Assembly: GCF_947378715.1 (NCBI RefSeq)
Contig: NZ_CANCLE010000003.1
Coordinates: 11,480-75,479, forward strand
DNA from: Phenylobacterium aquaticum
GTDB taxonomy: Bacteria > Pseudomonadota > Alphaproteobacteria > Caulobacterales > Caulobacteraceae
Direction of reading: 5' to 3'
DNA length: 64,000 bases
Shown: positions 1 to 9,626 of the stretch, piece by piece
How positions within the stretch are numbered: the stretch's first letter is position 1
Layout: each line of letters begins with the position of its first letter
Made by a program: the position numbers and the translations under genes
The notes under the pieces: generated by a model
Told to the model about the DNA's origin: nothing
Database searches by the model: none
What the model saw: only the letters and a program-made list of their open reading frames with translations

Positions 1-420
1 GATCCCCTGGCCGACGCGCTGGACGCCGAACAGCTGTCCCTGCTGCTGCTTTCGACGCCCACCAGTGACGACGCGCGGCTGAAGATCATCCTGAAGCGGA
101 CCTCGGGCTTCGCCTACTATGTCTCGGTGGCCGGGGTCACCGGGGTGAAGGAAGCCGACGCCGCGACCGTGGCGCCCCACGTCGAACGGGTCCGGGCGGC
201 CGGCGGCCTGCCGGTCTGCGTCGGCTTCGGAATCAAGACGCCTGAGCGCGCCGCGGCGGTCGCCCGGGTCGCCGATGGCGTGGTGGTCGGCTCGGCCCTG
301 GTGGATGAAGTCGCCGAAGCTCTGGCGGTCAACGAAAGCGTGACCGCCCGGGTGCTTTCCAAAGTCAATTCCTTGGCTAAGGCTGTGCGTTCCGCGCGAG
401 TCGAAAGCCTCACGGTGTAA
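1..420 (+). CDS. trpA: Tryptophan synthase alpha chain, C-terminal part
   Basis: The reading frame is open from base 1, so the N-terminal half lies outside the window. The visible 139 codons contain the TrpA signature FAYYVSVAGVTG and the late GFGIKTPE and DGVVVGSALV strands of the beta/alpha barrel. TrpA cleaves indole-3-glycerol phosphate to indole and glyceraldehyde-3-phosphate and passes indole to TrpB. The stop lies 6 bases before accD. A trp-accD-folC order is common in proteobacteria. Identification is firm; the start cannot be seen. Confidence 0.95.
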   Translation, partial: DPLADALDAEQLSLLLLSTPTSDDARLKIILKRTSGFAYYVSVAGVTGVKEADAATVAPHVERVRAAGGLPVCVGFGIKTPERAAAVARVADGVVVGSALVDEVAEALAVNESVTARVLSKVNSLAKAVRSARVESLTV

Positions 421-426
421 GACCCC

Positions 427-1359
427 ATGGCGATGGCTGAACAGCGAAACGACAAGGCCGGCAAGTCTCCGGCGTCCACGGCCCCGCGTGAGCGGGGCGG
501 GTGGCTGGCCAAGATCGCGCCCGGCGTGCGCAATCTGGTCTCCAAGCGTGAGACGCCCGAGAACCTGTGGGTCAAATGTCCCGACACCGGGGAGATGATC
601 TACCGCTCGGACCTGGAGGCGGCCCTGTGGGTCACGCCGTCGGGCAGCCATATGCGGATCGGCGCGGCGCAACGCATGCGCTACACCTTCGATGACGGCC
701 AGTACGAGAAGATCGCCTCGCCGGTGGTCGTCGAGGACCCGCTGAAGTTCCCGGATGACAAGCCCTATCCCGAGCGCCTCAAGGCCGCCCGCAAGGCGAC
801 CGGCGAGCAGGATTCCATGGCCATCGGCTTTGGCAAGATCCAGGGCCAGGACGCCGTGGTCGTGGTCCAGGACTTCTCCTTCATGGGCGGTTCGCTCGGC
901 ATGGGCGCCGGGGAGATCTTCATCAAGGCCGCCCAGGAAGCCGTAACCCGCGGCTGCCCCTTCGTGATCTTCACGGCCTCGGGCGGCGCGCGGATGCAGG
1001 AAGGGACTCTGTCCCTGATGCAGATGGCGCGGACGACTCTGGCCCTCAATGAGGTCAAGAGCGCCGGCCTGCCCTATGTGGTGGTGCTGACCGATCCGAC
1101 CACGGGCGGGGTCTCGGCCTCCTACGCCATGCTGGGCGACGTGCACCTGGCCGAGCCCAACGCCATGATCGCCTTCTCCGGCCGTCGCGTGATCGAGCAG
1201 ACCATCCGCGAGGTCCTGCCCCCCGGCTTCCAGCGCGCCGAATTCCTGGTGGAGCGCGGCATGGTCGACCAGGTGGTGGCTCGGGCCGATATCCCCCGCG
1301 TTCTGGCCTCGATCCTGAAGACCCTGATGATGGGTCGCGCGCGCTCAAGGGCCGCCTGA
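427..1359 (+). CDS. accD: Acetyl-CoA carboxylase carboxyltransferase subunit beta
   Basis: The 310-residue length is normal for AccD, which with AccA transfers the carboxyl group from biotin-BCCP to acetyl-CoA to make malonyl-CoA. Family motifs are clear: ENLWVKCPDTGE near the start, MGGSLGMGAGE, and the oxyanion-hole segment ASGGARMQEG followed by TDPTTGGVSASYAMLGD. The N-terminal zinc ribbon, four Cys in Escherichia coli, is reduced to one Cys (in VKCPDT); the distal CxxC is replaced by VTPS. Comparable loss is known in other alphaproteobacteria. It follows trpA by 6 bases and probably shares its transcript. A second ATG at 433 is an alternative start. Confidence 0.97.
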   Translation: MAMAEQRNDKAGKSPASTAPRERGGWLAKIAPGVRNLVSKRETPENLWVKCPDTGEMIYRSDLEAALWVTPSGSHMRIGAAQRMRYTFDDGQYEKIASPVVVEDPLKFPDDKPYPERLKAARKATGEQDSMAIGFGKIQGQDAVVVVQDFSFMGGSLGMGAGEIFIKAAQEAVTRGCPFVIFTASGGARMQEGTLSLMQMARTTLALNEVKSAGLPYVVVLTDPTTGGVSASYAMLGDVHLAEPNAMIAFSGRRVIEQTIREVLPPGFQRAEFLVERGMVDQVVARADIPRVLASILKTLMMGRARSRAA

Positions 1360-1386
1360 CCTTCTCCACACAACCGGCAGACCGCG

Positions 1387-2706
1387 ATGTATGACCCCAT
1401 CCGCGCCTCCGACGCGGTAATGCAGCGTCTGCGCGCCAACCATCCGTCGCTGATCGACCTGACCACCGGCCGGGTCGAGCGTCTGCTGGCGGCCCTCGGC
1501 CATCCCGAGCGGCGGCTGCCGCCGGTGATTCATGTGGCGGGCACCAACGGCAAGGGCTCGACGGTCGCCTATCTGCGGGCCATCGCCGAAGCTGCGGGGC
1601 TGAAGGTCCATGCCATCACCTCGCCGCATCTGGTGCGGTTCGCCGAGCGTATCCGGGTGGCCGGGACCCTGATCACCGATGCGCGGCTGGAGGAGCTCAC
1701 CGACCGGCTGGAGACCGCCAACGCCGGCCAGCCGATCAGCTTCTTCGAGATCACCACCGTGCTGGCCTTCGAGGCCTTCGCCGACACGCCCGCCGATCTC
1801 TGCATCGTCGAGGTCGGTCTGGGCGGCCGCTTCGACGCCACCAATGTGTTCGACGCCCCGGCGGTCAGCGTCATCACCCCGGTCGACTACGACCATCTGG
1901 AGATGCTGGGTCCGGAACTGGGCAAGATCGCCTGGGAGAAGGCCGGGATCATCAAGCCGGGGCGGCCGGTGGTCTCCGCCCGCCAACTGATGGAGGCCGA
2001 GGACGTCATCCTCGCCGAGGCGGTGGCCCAGGGCGCGCCGATCACCCTGATGGGCCGCGACGCCGACGCCTGGGCCGAGCGCGGCCGGTTGATGGTGCAG
2101 GTCGGCGAACGCCATCTCGACCTGCCGGCGCCGTCGTTGTTTGGGGTGCATCAGTTCGACAACGCCGGCCTGGCGGTCGCGGCCATACTGGCGCTGAATG
2201 ATCCGCGCATCGACGAGGCGGCTATCGCCCAGGGCGTCGCCTCCGCCGTCTGGCCGGCCCGTTTCCAGCGGCTGACCACCGGGCCGCTCGGGACCATGGC
2301 CCAGGCGCGGGGCGCGGACCTGTGGCTGGACGGCGGGCACAATCCCCACGCGGGGCGAGCCCTGGCGGAATCGACACGCCGGCTGCTGGCCCGCGATCCC
2401 CGGCCCCTGGTGCTGGTCGCCGCCATGTTCGCGCGCAAGGATTCGATGGGCTTCTTCGCGCCCTTCGCCGATCTCGACCCTCAGGTCTTCGCCACCAGCT
2501 TCGACTCGCCCAACGCCGCGACCGCCGAGGACATCGCCCAGGCGGCGGGTCAGGCCGGATTGCGGGTTGAGGTGGTGACCGACGTCACCGAGGGCGTGCG
2601 CCGGGCGTTGGCCCAGCCAGGTCCGCCGCCCCATGTGCTGGTCTGCGGCGGCCTGCACTTCGCCGGCGAGGTCCTGGCGCTCAGCCCCGAGACCTGGCCG
2701 ACCTGA
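1387..2706 (+). CDS. folC: Bifunctional folylpolyglutamate/dihydrofolate synthase
   Basis: The 439-residue Mur-ligase-family enzyme adds glutamate to dihydropteroate and to folates. The ATP-binding loop reads HVAGTNGKGST near residue 50. SPHLVRFAERIRV, the metal/ATP segment EVGLGGRFDATN, and the C-terminal domain motif WLDGGHNPHAGRAL are all present and intact. It begins 27 bases after accD on the same strand, so accD-folC are probably co-transcribed. A stable hairpin follows its stop codon. Confidence 0.96.
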   Translation: MYDPIRASDAVMQRLRANHPSLIDLTTGRVERLLAALGHPERRLPPVIHVAGTNGKGSTVAYLRAIAEAAGLKVHAITSPHLVRFAERIRVAGTLITDARLEELTDRLETANAGQPISFFEITTVLAFEAFADTPADLCIVEVGLGGRFDATNVFDAPAVSVITPVDYDHLEMLGPELGKIAWEKAGIIKPGRPVVSARQLMEAEDVILAEAVAQGAPITLMGRDADAWAERGRLMVQVGERHLDLPAPSLFGVHQFDNAGLAVAAILALNDPRIDEAAIAQGVASAVWPARFQRLTTGPLGTMAQARGADLWLDGGHNPHAGRALAESTRRLLARDPRPLVLVAAMFARKDSMGFFAPFADLDPQVFATSFDSPNAATAEDIAQAAGQAGLRVEVVTDVTEGVRRALAQPGPPPHVLVCGGLHFAGEVLALSPETWPT

Positions 2707-2713
2707 CGCGCCG

Positions 2714-2743
2714 CCCGGCTCCAAATCAAAAACCAGAGCCGGG
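2714..2743. terminator. Hairpin between convergent folC and trxA
   Basis: Perfect 8-bp stem CCCGGCTC / GAGCCGGG with a 14-base A-rich loop, placed between the two convergent stop codons. It has no real U tract on either strand, so it is a probable but not classical bidirectional terminator. Confidence 0.45.
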
Positions 2744-2760
2744 ACGGGGTCAGGGCAGGA

Positions 2761-3084
2761 TCAGATCCCGGCTTCGTTCAGCCATTCGACGATCTTCTGC
2801 TTGGGCATGGCGCCCACCTTCATGGAGGCCATCTGGCCGTCCTTGAACAGCATCATGGTCGGGATGCCGCGCACGCCGTAGCGCGAGGGGGTGGTCGGCG
2901 ATTCTTCGATGTTCAGCTTGACCACGGTGACCTGGGCGCCCAGCTCGGCGGCGATCTGTTCCAGGGCCGGGGCGATCTGCTTGCAGGGGCCGCACCATTC
3001 GGCCCAGAAGTCGACCAGCACGGGCTTGGAGGACTGCAGGACGTCCTTGTCGAAGGATTCGTCGGTAACCGCTACGGTGCTCAT
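2761..3084 (-). CDS. trxA: Thioredoxin
   Basis: This 107-residue thioredoxin has the active site WCGPC at Cys31 and Cys34, preceded by VDFWAEW. The cis-Pro segment GIPTMMLFKDG is conserved. It is a cytosolic disulfide reductant fed by thioredoxin reductase. The ATG at 3084 is preferred over the TTG three bases earlier because GGGAGC sits at normal distance upstream. It is the last gene of the addB-addA-trxA run, 81 bases after addA, and may also have its own promoter. Confidence 0.97.
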   Translation of the reverse strand: MSTVAVTDESFDKDVLQSSKPVLVDFWAEWCGPCKQIAPALEQIAAELGAQVTVVKLNIEESPTTPSRYGVRGIPTMMLFKDGQMASMKVGAMPKQKIVEWLNEAGI

Positions 3085-3165
3085 CAAGAAGCTCCCTTTG
3101 ACGCCGATCCGCGACGCGCGGCGGGCGTGTTTCGAACCGCCATATGGGCGGCTTCCCGTCCGGTA

Positions 3166-6100
3166 TCAACCGTTACGACCAAGCTCCGCAAGGGTTTCGG
3201 CGATGAGTAATTCTGGGATGGGCATCAGCTTGGGCCCGTCGGTCCAGACCAGGGCCGCCTCGATGCGGCGCCCCGGGAACACATCGGCCAGCACCCCGGC
3301 ATAGAGCGCCATCTGCCGCAGATAGGCGGGATCGGCCGCCTCGATGCGGTCGGGGGAGGGACGGTTGGTCTTGAAATCCGCCACCAGCACCCGGTCGGGC
3401 AGCACCACCAACCGGTCGAGCCGGCCGGAAATCGCCAGGCCAGGGGGCAGGGCCTTGGCCGTGCCGGCCACGGCGACCTCGGCGCGGGAGCCCGGCCCGA
3501 ACACCTCGGCGAAGCGGTCGTCGTTCAGCACGCCCATCGCCGCGGCGACCATCTCGTCGGCCTGGTCGGGGGCGAGGTCGGGTTCGCGGCCCAGCATGCG
3601 GCGAGCGGAAGTCTCGCGCACGGCGGACTCGAGATCGGGCAGCACCTGCAGCAGGCGGTGGATCAGTTCGCCACGTCGGAATCGGCCCAGGCCGCGCGAC
3701 CGGGCGAGCGGCGAGGCGGCCGGCGCGACCGCGTCCTCCCCCAGATCTGAGGGCGAGGCGTAGCGGGCATAGGCTTCCTGGGCGGCGGGCTCCGACGTCC
3801 AGGCCGGGGCCGGAGCGGTCGCGGCGTCTGCCCCGGCGGCGGGACCCAGGGCCGTGGGGTCGGGCCCGAACCGCTGGAACTCCAGGTCACCGGAGCGGAC
3901 GGCGCGCACCTGAGGGCCGACGTCGGGGTGGGCCAGGGCGTCGTTCAGGGCGCGCCACCAGCCCTGCAGCGTCTCTTCCTTGGTCCGTGACGAGACCCGG
4001 CCGCAGAGCACCAGCCGGTCGCGTGCGCGGGTCAGGGCGACATAGAGCAGGCGGAAGGCCTCCTCCTCGTCCTTCCTCACGCGCCGCGCGCGGGCGGCGG
4101 CCGCAGCGGGGCCATCGGCCTTGCCGGACGCCGACCACAGGAAACCGCCGGCCTCGGTCTCCAACAGGGGCGAACCCCGGGCGGTGCGGCTGAGCGTGGT
4201 CTCCGGCAGGAAGACGATCGGCGCCTCCAGCCCCTTGGCGCCGTGGGCGGTCATCACCCGCACCTCGTCGCGACCGGCCTCCAGCTCGCGCTTCACGGTG
4301 ATGTCCAGGCTGACCAGGGCGGCGGCCAGGCTCTCCAGATCCTCGATCCCCCGCTGCTCGGCCGCCAGCACCTGGGCCAGGAATTCGTCCAGGGCGTCCT
4401 GGGCCTCGGCCCCCAGCCGGCGCAGCATCCGGGCGCGCTGGGTGCGGCCGGCCGCGTCGCGGGCGCCCAGCAGATGGGAATAGAACTCGAAGGGCCGCCG
4501 CCGCGCCGCTTCTGCCCGAGCCAGGGTCAGGAAGGCCAGGGCCGAGGCCCATTCGGGCCGCTCGGCGGCGCGCTCGGCCAGCCTGGTCCAAAGTCGGGTG
4601 TCCCCGCGCCGGAAGGCCAGGGCGTAGAGGCTGTCATCGTCCAGGTCGCAGAACGGGCTTTTCAGCAGGGCGGCCAGGGTCAGGTCGTCGTCGGGGAACT
4701 GGACGAAGCGGGCGAGCGCCAGCAGGTCGTCGAACAGGATGTGCTCGCTGAGCGCCAGGCGGTCGGCCCCGGCCACCGGAATCTCCCGGCGCTTCAGCGC
4801 CCGCAGGATCTCCTCGAACAGGGCCCGGCGGCGGCGCACCAGGATCAGCACGTCGCCGGCCTTGGCGGGGCGCCAGACCTTGTCGTCCTTGTCGAACACC
4901 GCGTCGCCCCGGGCGATCAGGGCGGCGATCTCGCCGGCGATGCGTTCGGCGAGGCGGCGGTTGGCGGAGGTCTCGGCCACCTGGTCCAGGGGCGCGTCCC
5001 AGGCGTCGCGGTCCTCGCCGGCCACTTCGCGCTCGAGCGGCCAGAGATCGACGCAGCCGGCGTCGGCCTTGCGCATGGCCTCGTGCAGGATCGGCTCCGG
5101 GTCTCCGCCGGCGCCCAGGCGAGGCAGGATGGCGGCGGCTCGCTCGGGCGCCGCAAAGGCCGCATCGACGAACTTCAGCACCTGCGGCGTCGAGCGCCAT
5201 GAGGCCAGCAGGTCCACCCGCTCGAAGCGCTGGCCGGCCCCGGCCGCGCGGTCGCGATGGTGCTCGAATTCCTGGATCAGGATCTCCGGCGCGGCGCCCT
5301 GGAAGGAATAGATCGACTGCTTCTCGTCGCCGACCACGAACATGTTGCGGGTCAGGCCGTCCCGGGTCGGCAGGCCGTCGCCGGAGAAGAACTCGCCGGC
5401 CAGCGCTCGGACGATGGCCCACTGGTCGGGCGCGGTGTCCTGGGCCTCGTCGACCAGCATGTGGGCGATGCCGCCGTCGAGCTTGTAGAGCACCCAGGCC
5501 GCTTGCGGCCGAAGCGCCGTCAGGTCGCGGGTTTTCTCGATCAGGTCGGCGAAATCGAGACCCCCGATCGCCGCCTTCTCGAGGCGGTAGGCGGCCAGAT
5601 AGGCGTCGGCGAGCGCCAGCGCATAGGCCGTGTCCCAGGCGATGCTGGCGCTGGCGGCCAGTTCGCGGGCGGCGGCCAGCCGGTCCTGCTCGGCCAGCAG
5701 GGCGTCCCGCAGGTCCTCCCGCGACTTCAGCCCCGAGGTCTTGGCGACCCAGGTGGCGGGGGTCCCGGCCAGGGTGAACAGGGCGGAGGTCGCCGCGTCG
5801 AACCCGGCGTGGGGGTCGGCGGCCACGGCCGCGAGCTTGCCGGCGTTGGTCTGGTCCTGCTTGCCGCCCTCCGACAGCAGCTGGGCGGCCGCTCGCCACA
5901 GGGAACGATCCAGTTCGGCCATGGCCTGGGCGAGGACAGCGTCGGGGTCGCAGGGCTGGTCGAAGCCGCAAACCCGCCAGACATCGGCCACCGCGCCCGC
6001 GAAACCGCCCTGTGCCGCCAGATAGGCCGCGAGCCGTCCGCGCTGGGCCTCGAAGGCCGCGAACATCGACTGGAAGCTTTGATAATCCAGCGCCACCGAG

Positions 6101-6633
6101 AACCGGGCATAGGCCTGCGCCACCGGGCCCTCGCCCTTCAGGGCGTGCCGGGCCACGGCCTTGCGGGCGGCGGCGGCCACGGCGGCCGAGGCGGCGTCAT
6201 CCATCACCCGGAAGCCCGGCGACACGCCCGCCTCCAGCGGGAAGCGCCGCAGCAGCTTCTCGCAGAAGGCGTGGATAGTCTGGATCTTCAGCCCGCCCGG
6301 GGTCTCCAGGGCGCGGGCGAACAGGGCGCGGGCGGCGGACAGCCGCTCGCGGTCATAGCTTTCGACCTCGCGACCCTCCAGCTCGGCCAGCCGGCTGCTC
6401 AGCCGGGCGTCGTCATAGACCGACCAGTCGCCGAGCAGGCCGAACAGCCGGCGCTGCATCTCGGCGGCGGCCGCCTTGGTGTAGGTCACGCACAGAATGG
6501 TCTCGGGCTCGGCCCCCGCCAGCAGCAGGCGGGCCACCCGGTCGATCAGGGTCTTGGTCTTGCCCGAGCCGGCGTTGGCGGTGACGAACACCGACAGGCC
6601 CGGATCGGCGGCGATGCGCTGCGGATCGCTCAT
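3166..6633 (-). CDS. addA: Double-strand break repair helicase AddA
   Basis: The 1155-residue UvrD-family helicase is fused to a RecB-type nuclease. Walker A is ANAGSGKT (residues 19-26), the DEAQDT helicase motif II lies near residue 400, and the late helicase motif LLYVALTRARDRL is intact. The C-terminal PD-(D/E)XK motif is VADFKTNR near residue 1084. With AddB it forms the alphaproteobacterial equivalent of RecBCD, resecting ends for RecA. The start is the ATG at 6633, which overlaps the addB stop (ATGA) and follows GGGGAGAG. An in-frame upstream start at 6666 would run into addB and is less likely. Confidence 0.96.
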   Translation of the reverse strand: MSDPQRIAADPGLSVFVTANAGSGKTKTLIDRVARLLLAGAEPETILCVTYTKAAAAEMQRRLFGLLGDWSVYDDARLSSRLAELEGREVESYDRERLSAARALFARALETPGGLKIQTIHAFCEKLLRRFPLEAGVSPGFRVMDDAASAAVAAAARKAVARHALKGEGPVAQAYARFSVALDYQSFQSMFAAFEAQRGRLAAYLAAQGGFAGAVADVWRVCGFDQPCDPDAVLAQAMAELDRSLWRAAAQLLSEGGKQDQTNAGKLAAVAADPHAGFDAATSALFTLAGTPATWVAKTSGLKSREDLRDALLAEQDRLAAARELAASASIAWDTAYALALADAYLAAYRLEKAAIGGLDFADLIEKTRDLTALRPQAAWVLYKLDGGIAHMLVDEAQDTAPDQWAIVRALAGEFFSGDGLPTRDGLTRNMFVVGDEKQSIYSFQGAAPEILIQEFEHHRDRAAGAGQRFERVDLLASWRSTPQVLKFVDAAFAAPERAAAILPRLGAGGDPEPILHEAMRKADAGCVDLWPLEREVAGEDRDAWDAPLDQVAETSANRRLAERIAGEIAALIARGDAVFDKDDKVWRPAKAGDVLILVRRRRALFEEILRALKRREIPVAGADRLALSEHILFDDLLALARFVQFPDDDLTLAALLKSPFCDLDDDSLYALAFRRGDTRLWTRLAERAAERPEWASALAFLTLARAEAARRRPFEFYSHLLGARDAAGRTQRARMLRRLGAEAQDALDEFLAQVLAAEQRGIEDLESLAAALVSLDITVKRELEAGRDEVRVMTAHGAKGLEAPIVFLPETTLSRTARGSPLLETEAGGFLWSASGKADGPAAAAARARRVRKDEEEAFRLLYVALTRARDRLVLCGRVSSRTKEETLQGWWRALNDALAHPDVGPQVRAVRSGDLEFQRFGPDPTALGPAAGADAATAPAPAWTSEPAAQEAYARYASPSDLGEDAVAPAASPLARSRGLGRFRRGELIHRLLQVLPDLESAVRETSARRMLGREPDLAPDQADEMVAAAMGVLNDDRFAEVFGPGSRAEVAVAGTAKALPPGLAISGRLDRLVVLPDRVLVADFKTNRPSPDRIEAADPAYLRQMALYAGVLADVFPGRRIEAALVWTDGPKLMPIPELLIAETLAELGRNG

Positions 6634-9626
6634 TCGCTCTCCCCGTCCTCGCCGCTGGCCGACCATTCGAACACACGGGCCAGGTGGTCATAGTCGCTGG
6701 CATAGGTCTTCACGAACTGCGGGGCGGTGCGCGAGGCATAGGGCTGGTCCGGGTCGTCGAAGCGATTGATCAGGGTTGCAAGGCCTTCGAGGGCCTTGAT
6801 CGCCGCCTCCTCGCTCTCCATGCCGGCCTGGGCGCGGGTCTCCACCCGTCCCGCCGGCTTGCGGCCGGTGACTTCCAGATAGGTCAGGTCGCCGGGGCTG
6901 GGGAAGCCCAGGCCCTCGAACCCCCCATGGGTGAGGATCGCCGCGGTCAGGGTCAGCTGCGGCGAGAAGCCGGTCTCGACCTGCTTCTTCGAGGGCGCAG
7001 CGCCGGTCTTGTAGTCGAGGATGTGACCAAAGCCCTTGGGGTCGATCTCGATGCGGTCGGCGGTGGCCTGGACGGTGAAGGCGCCGCCGGGCAGGGCCAG
7101 GGTGTGGCTGCCCTTGAGCTCGACATGGATGGTCCGGCCGTCGGCCCGGCGCTCACGCTCCAGGGCGGCCACCCACTCGGCGGCCTCGCCGGCCAGGGCC
7201 TGTTCGCGGGCCATGGCCTCCTCCGGCATGCCCTCGGCGCGCAGGGCTTCCAGATAGTAGTCGGCGAACCGAGCGGCGGCGTCCGGCGGCACGGCGCCGG
7301 GATGGTTCAGGGCGAAGCGTTCGAAGGCCTTGTGGATGGCCGTGCCGCGGGCCCGGGCGTCGATCGCCTCGTCCGGTCGCGGGGTCGGATAGAAGCGCAG
7401 GATGTCGCGGGCCCAGACGGCGTAGGGGTCCCGCGTCAGGGCCTCGATCCGGGTCACGGCCATCTTGCGGGGGCGGTCGGCGAGCGGCGGGGTCGGGGCA
7501 GGGCGCCTGGCGGGAGCGTAGCCGTCAGGGGCGTCCAGGGATCGGGCCCATTCGAGCATCTCGGGCCGGCCGGCGATCTTCACATCGGCGCCGCGCGCCA
7601 GGGTCTCCAGCCGCCACAGCCAGCGGGATTTCACGGCCGGCGCGCCTTCGCGGCGTTCGGTGTGCAGCAGCACCACTTCGGCGGCGCAGGCGGCCTGGGC
7701 GAAGTCGTGGGCGGCCAGGCCGACGCGGCGCTCCGGCGGCGGCAGGCCCAGCCGGGTGCGCATGGGGCGTGACAGGAAGGGATCGATCGGCGCCCCCTGG
7801 GGCCAGACGCCTTCCTCCAGCCCGGCGACGATCAGCCGGTCGGCGCGGGTCAGGCGGGCCTCGATGGCGCCCAGGATGCGCAGGCGCGGATGGGTGGCGC
7901 CGCCGGTGCGGACGGTCTCGCCGGCCATGAGCCGCTGGACGAGTTCGGCGAAGGCCCGGGCGGTAGTGGCGGGCAGGCCGCCGGACTCCTCGATCAGCCC
8001 AGCCAGCAGGCGGGCCAGGGCCTCGCCCTCATGGCCGGACCACAGGGCGCCGGTCGATCCGGCGGGGTCGGTCGCCAGGGCCTCCAGGGTCACGGCCAGG
8101 GCGCGGGCGGCCACGGCGGGCGGGCCTTCACCGATCCCAAGCACGGGGGTCAGGGCGGCCTTCAGGCGGTCGAGCAGGTCGCGGGAATCGGCGGGGCAGC
8201 GATCCTCCAGCTCGGTCCAGACGGTGCGCCGGGGGCCGCGCAGGACCTTGAGCTCCAGCTGGGCGCAGGCTTCTTCCATGGCCTCGGGGGCCAGGCCCAG
8301 TCGCACCAGCGGATGCTTCAGGATGGCCAGCAGGGTCACGGGGTCGAGCGGATCGACCAGCACCCGGCCGACCAGCCCCGCCAGCACTCCGCAGGGGGCG
8401 CCGGACAGGGCTTGGCCGGCGGAGCTATCCGCGCCGACCCCCCAGCGGGCCAGCTTGGCGGCGACCCGGCGGGCGAGGTTCTGGTCAGGCGCGACCAGGG
8501 CGGCGGTGCGGCCGGGAACCTCCAGGGCCTCGCGCAGCAACAGGGCGGCGAGGGTGGCGGCCTCGTCCTCGGTGCGGGCGGTGAGGATGGACAGACCCGT
8601 CAGCCCCTCGGCGATGGGGTCGACGCCGTCGGCCTTGCCCTCCTCGCGCAGGGCGGCGATGGCGGTCAGCCAGTCGGCGGTGGCCTCGGCGGGACGCAGG
8701 GCCTCATTGATCACCCGCCGGCGCCAGCGGCCCTGGCTCTTGAAGCTCTCAGAGGTCGGCCAGGTGCGGACATCGGCGCGGGTCAGGCCGGCCCGGGTCA
8801 GGAGCCGCTTCATGGCCCCCTGAGGGTGCTGCTCTCCCACCTTGATCCAGGCGGTGTCGGCCAGAGCGTCGTCCAGCCCTGGCAACACCACGGCCCCCTG
8901 GGGCGCCTGGGCGATCACGGCCAGCAGGTCGGCGGTGGCGGGCGCCGTGCCGGTGGAGCCGGCGGCGATCAGCACGCCCCGGGGCGGATCGATTCTCCAC
9001 TTGGCGGCCAGGGACCGCAGCAGGGCCACGCGGCGTGCGCTGACATCCACCAGGCCAAGTGCCGCGAGCCGGCGGGGCCATTCGTCTAAGGCCATTTCCA
9101 GGAACTCGCGGGAGATCTTCCAGTGCTCGGCCAGGTCGGCCTCGACCAGGTCGGCCAGGCCCTTGTCGGCCGAGACCTCCTCGATCTGCAGGCTGTCGAG
9201 GAAGGACCCGAGCGCGTCGGCCAGCTCCAGGGCGGCGGGGGCGTCGAGGTCGCGGCCGAGCGCGCCCTCGTGGGCCTTCACGAGCGCGATCAGCTCGAAG
9301 CGGCGGCGCAGGGGGGCGATCGCGGCCGGCAGGTCGACGGCCAGGTCGCCGGGCTCGAAGGGCGGCTCGCCCTCGTCGAGGTCGCCGAGCGGCCGGATCT
9401 GCGGCGGCAGGACGGCGCGCCCGCCGCCGGCCGCCACGAAGGCGTCGGCCAGGGACCGGGCGCCCCGCCGGGTCGGGGTGAGCACCACGGCCTGGGACAG
9501 GGCTTCGGGGCCCAGTGGGGCCAAGGCGTCATAGAGGCCTTGGGCCAGGTCCTGCACGAAGGGCCGGTGGGCCGGGATGCTGAACCAGCGCGGGGCCGGT
9601 CCGGTCAGCAGCGGGCGCGGGCTCAC
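6630..9626 (-). CDS. addB: Double-strand break repair protein AddB
   Basis: The 998-residue partner of AddA is an inactivated-helicase-like scaffold with its own nuclease domain. No Walker A is visible at the N-terminus (FSIPAHRPFVQDLAQGL). The C-terminal nuclease core reads GHILDYKTGAAPS near residue 868. The chosen start is the GTG at 9626, which overlaps the murU stop as GTGA; a longer in-frame start at 9731 would lie deep within murU. The overlaps on both sides imply translational coupling from murU through addB to addA. Confidence 0.95.
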   Translation of the reverse strand: MSPRPLLTGPAPRWFSIPAHRPFVQDLAQGLYDALAPLGPEALSQAVVLTPTRRGARSLADAFVAAGGGRAVLPPQIRPLGDLDEGEPPFEPGDLAVDLPAAIAPLRRRFELIALVKAHEGALGRDLDAPAALELADALGSFLDSLQIEEVSADKGLADLVEADLAEHWKISREFLEMALDEWPRRLAALGLVDVSARRVALLRSLAAKWRIDPPRGVLIAAGSTGTAPATADLLAVIAQAPQGAVVLPGLDDALADTAWIKVGEQHPQGAMKRLLTRAGLTRADVRTWPTSESFKSQGRWRRRVINEALRPAEATADWLTAIAALREEGKADGVDPIAEGLTGLSILTARTEDEAATLAALLLREALEVPGRTAALVAPDQNLARRVAAKLARWGVGADSSAGQALSGAPCGVLAGLVGRVLVDPLDPVTLLAILKHPLVRLGLAPEAMEEACAQLELKVLRGPRRTVWTELEDRCPADSRDLLDRLKAALTPVLGIGEGPPAVAARALAVTLEALATDPAGSTGALWSGHEGEALARLLAGLIEESGGLPATTARAFAELVQRLMAGETVRTGGATHPRLRILGAIEARLTRADRLIVAGLEEGVWPQGAPIDPFLSRPMRTRLGLPPPERRVGLAAHDFAQAACAAEVVLLHTERREGAPAVKSRWLWRLETLARGADVKIAGRPEMLEWARSLDAPDGYAPARRPAPTPPLADRPRKMAVTRIEALTRDPYAVWARDILRFYPTPRPDEAIDARARGTAIHKAFERFALNHPGAVPPDAAARFADYYLEALRAEGMPEEAMAREQALAGEAAEWVAALERERRADGRTIHVELKGSHTLALPGGAFTVQATADRIEIDPKGFGHILDYKTGAAPSKKQVETGFSPQLTLTAAILTHGGFEGLGFPSPGDLTYLEVTGRKPAGRVETRAQAGMESEEAAIKALEGLATLINRFDDPDQPYASRTAPQFVKTYASDYDHLARVFEWSASGEDGESE

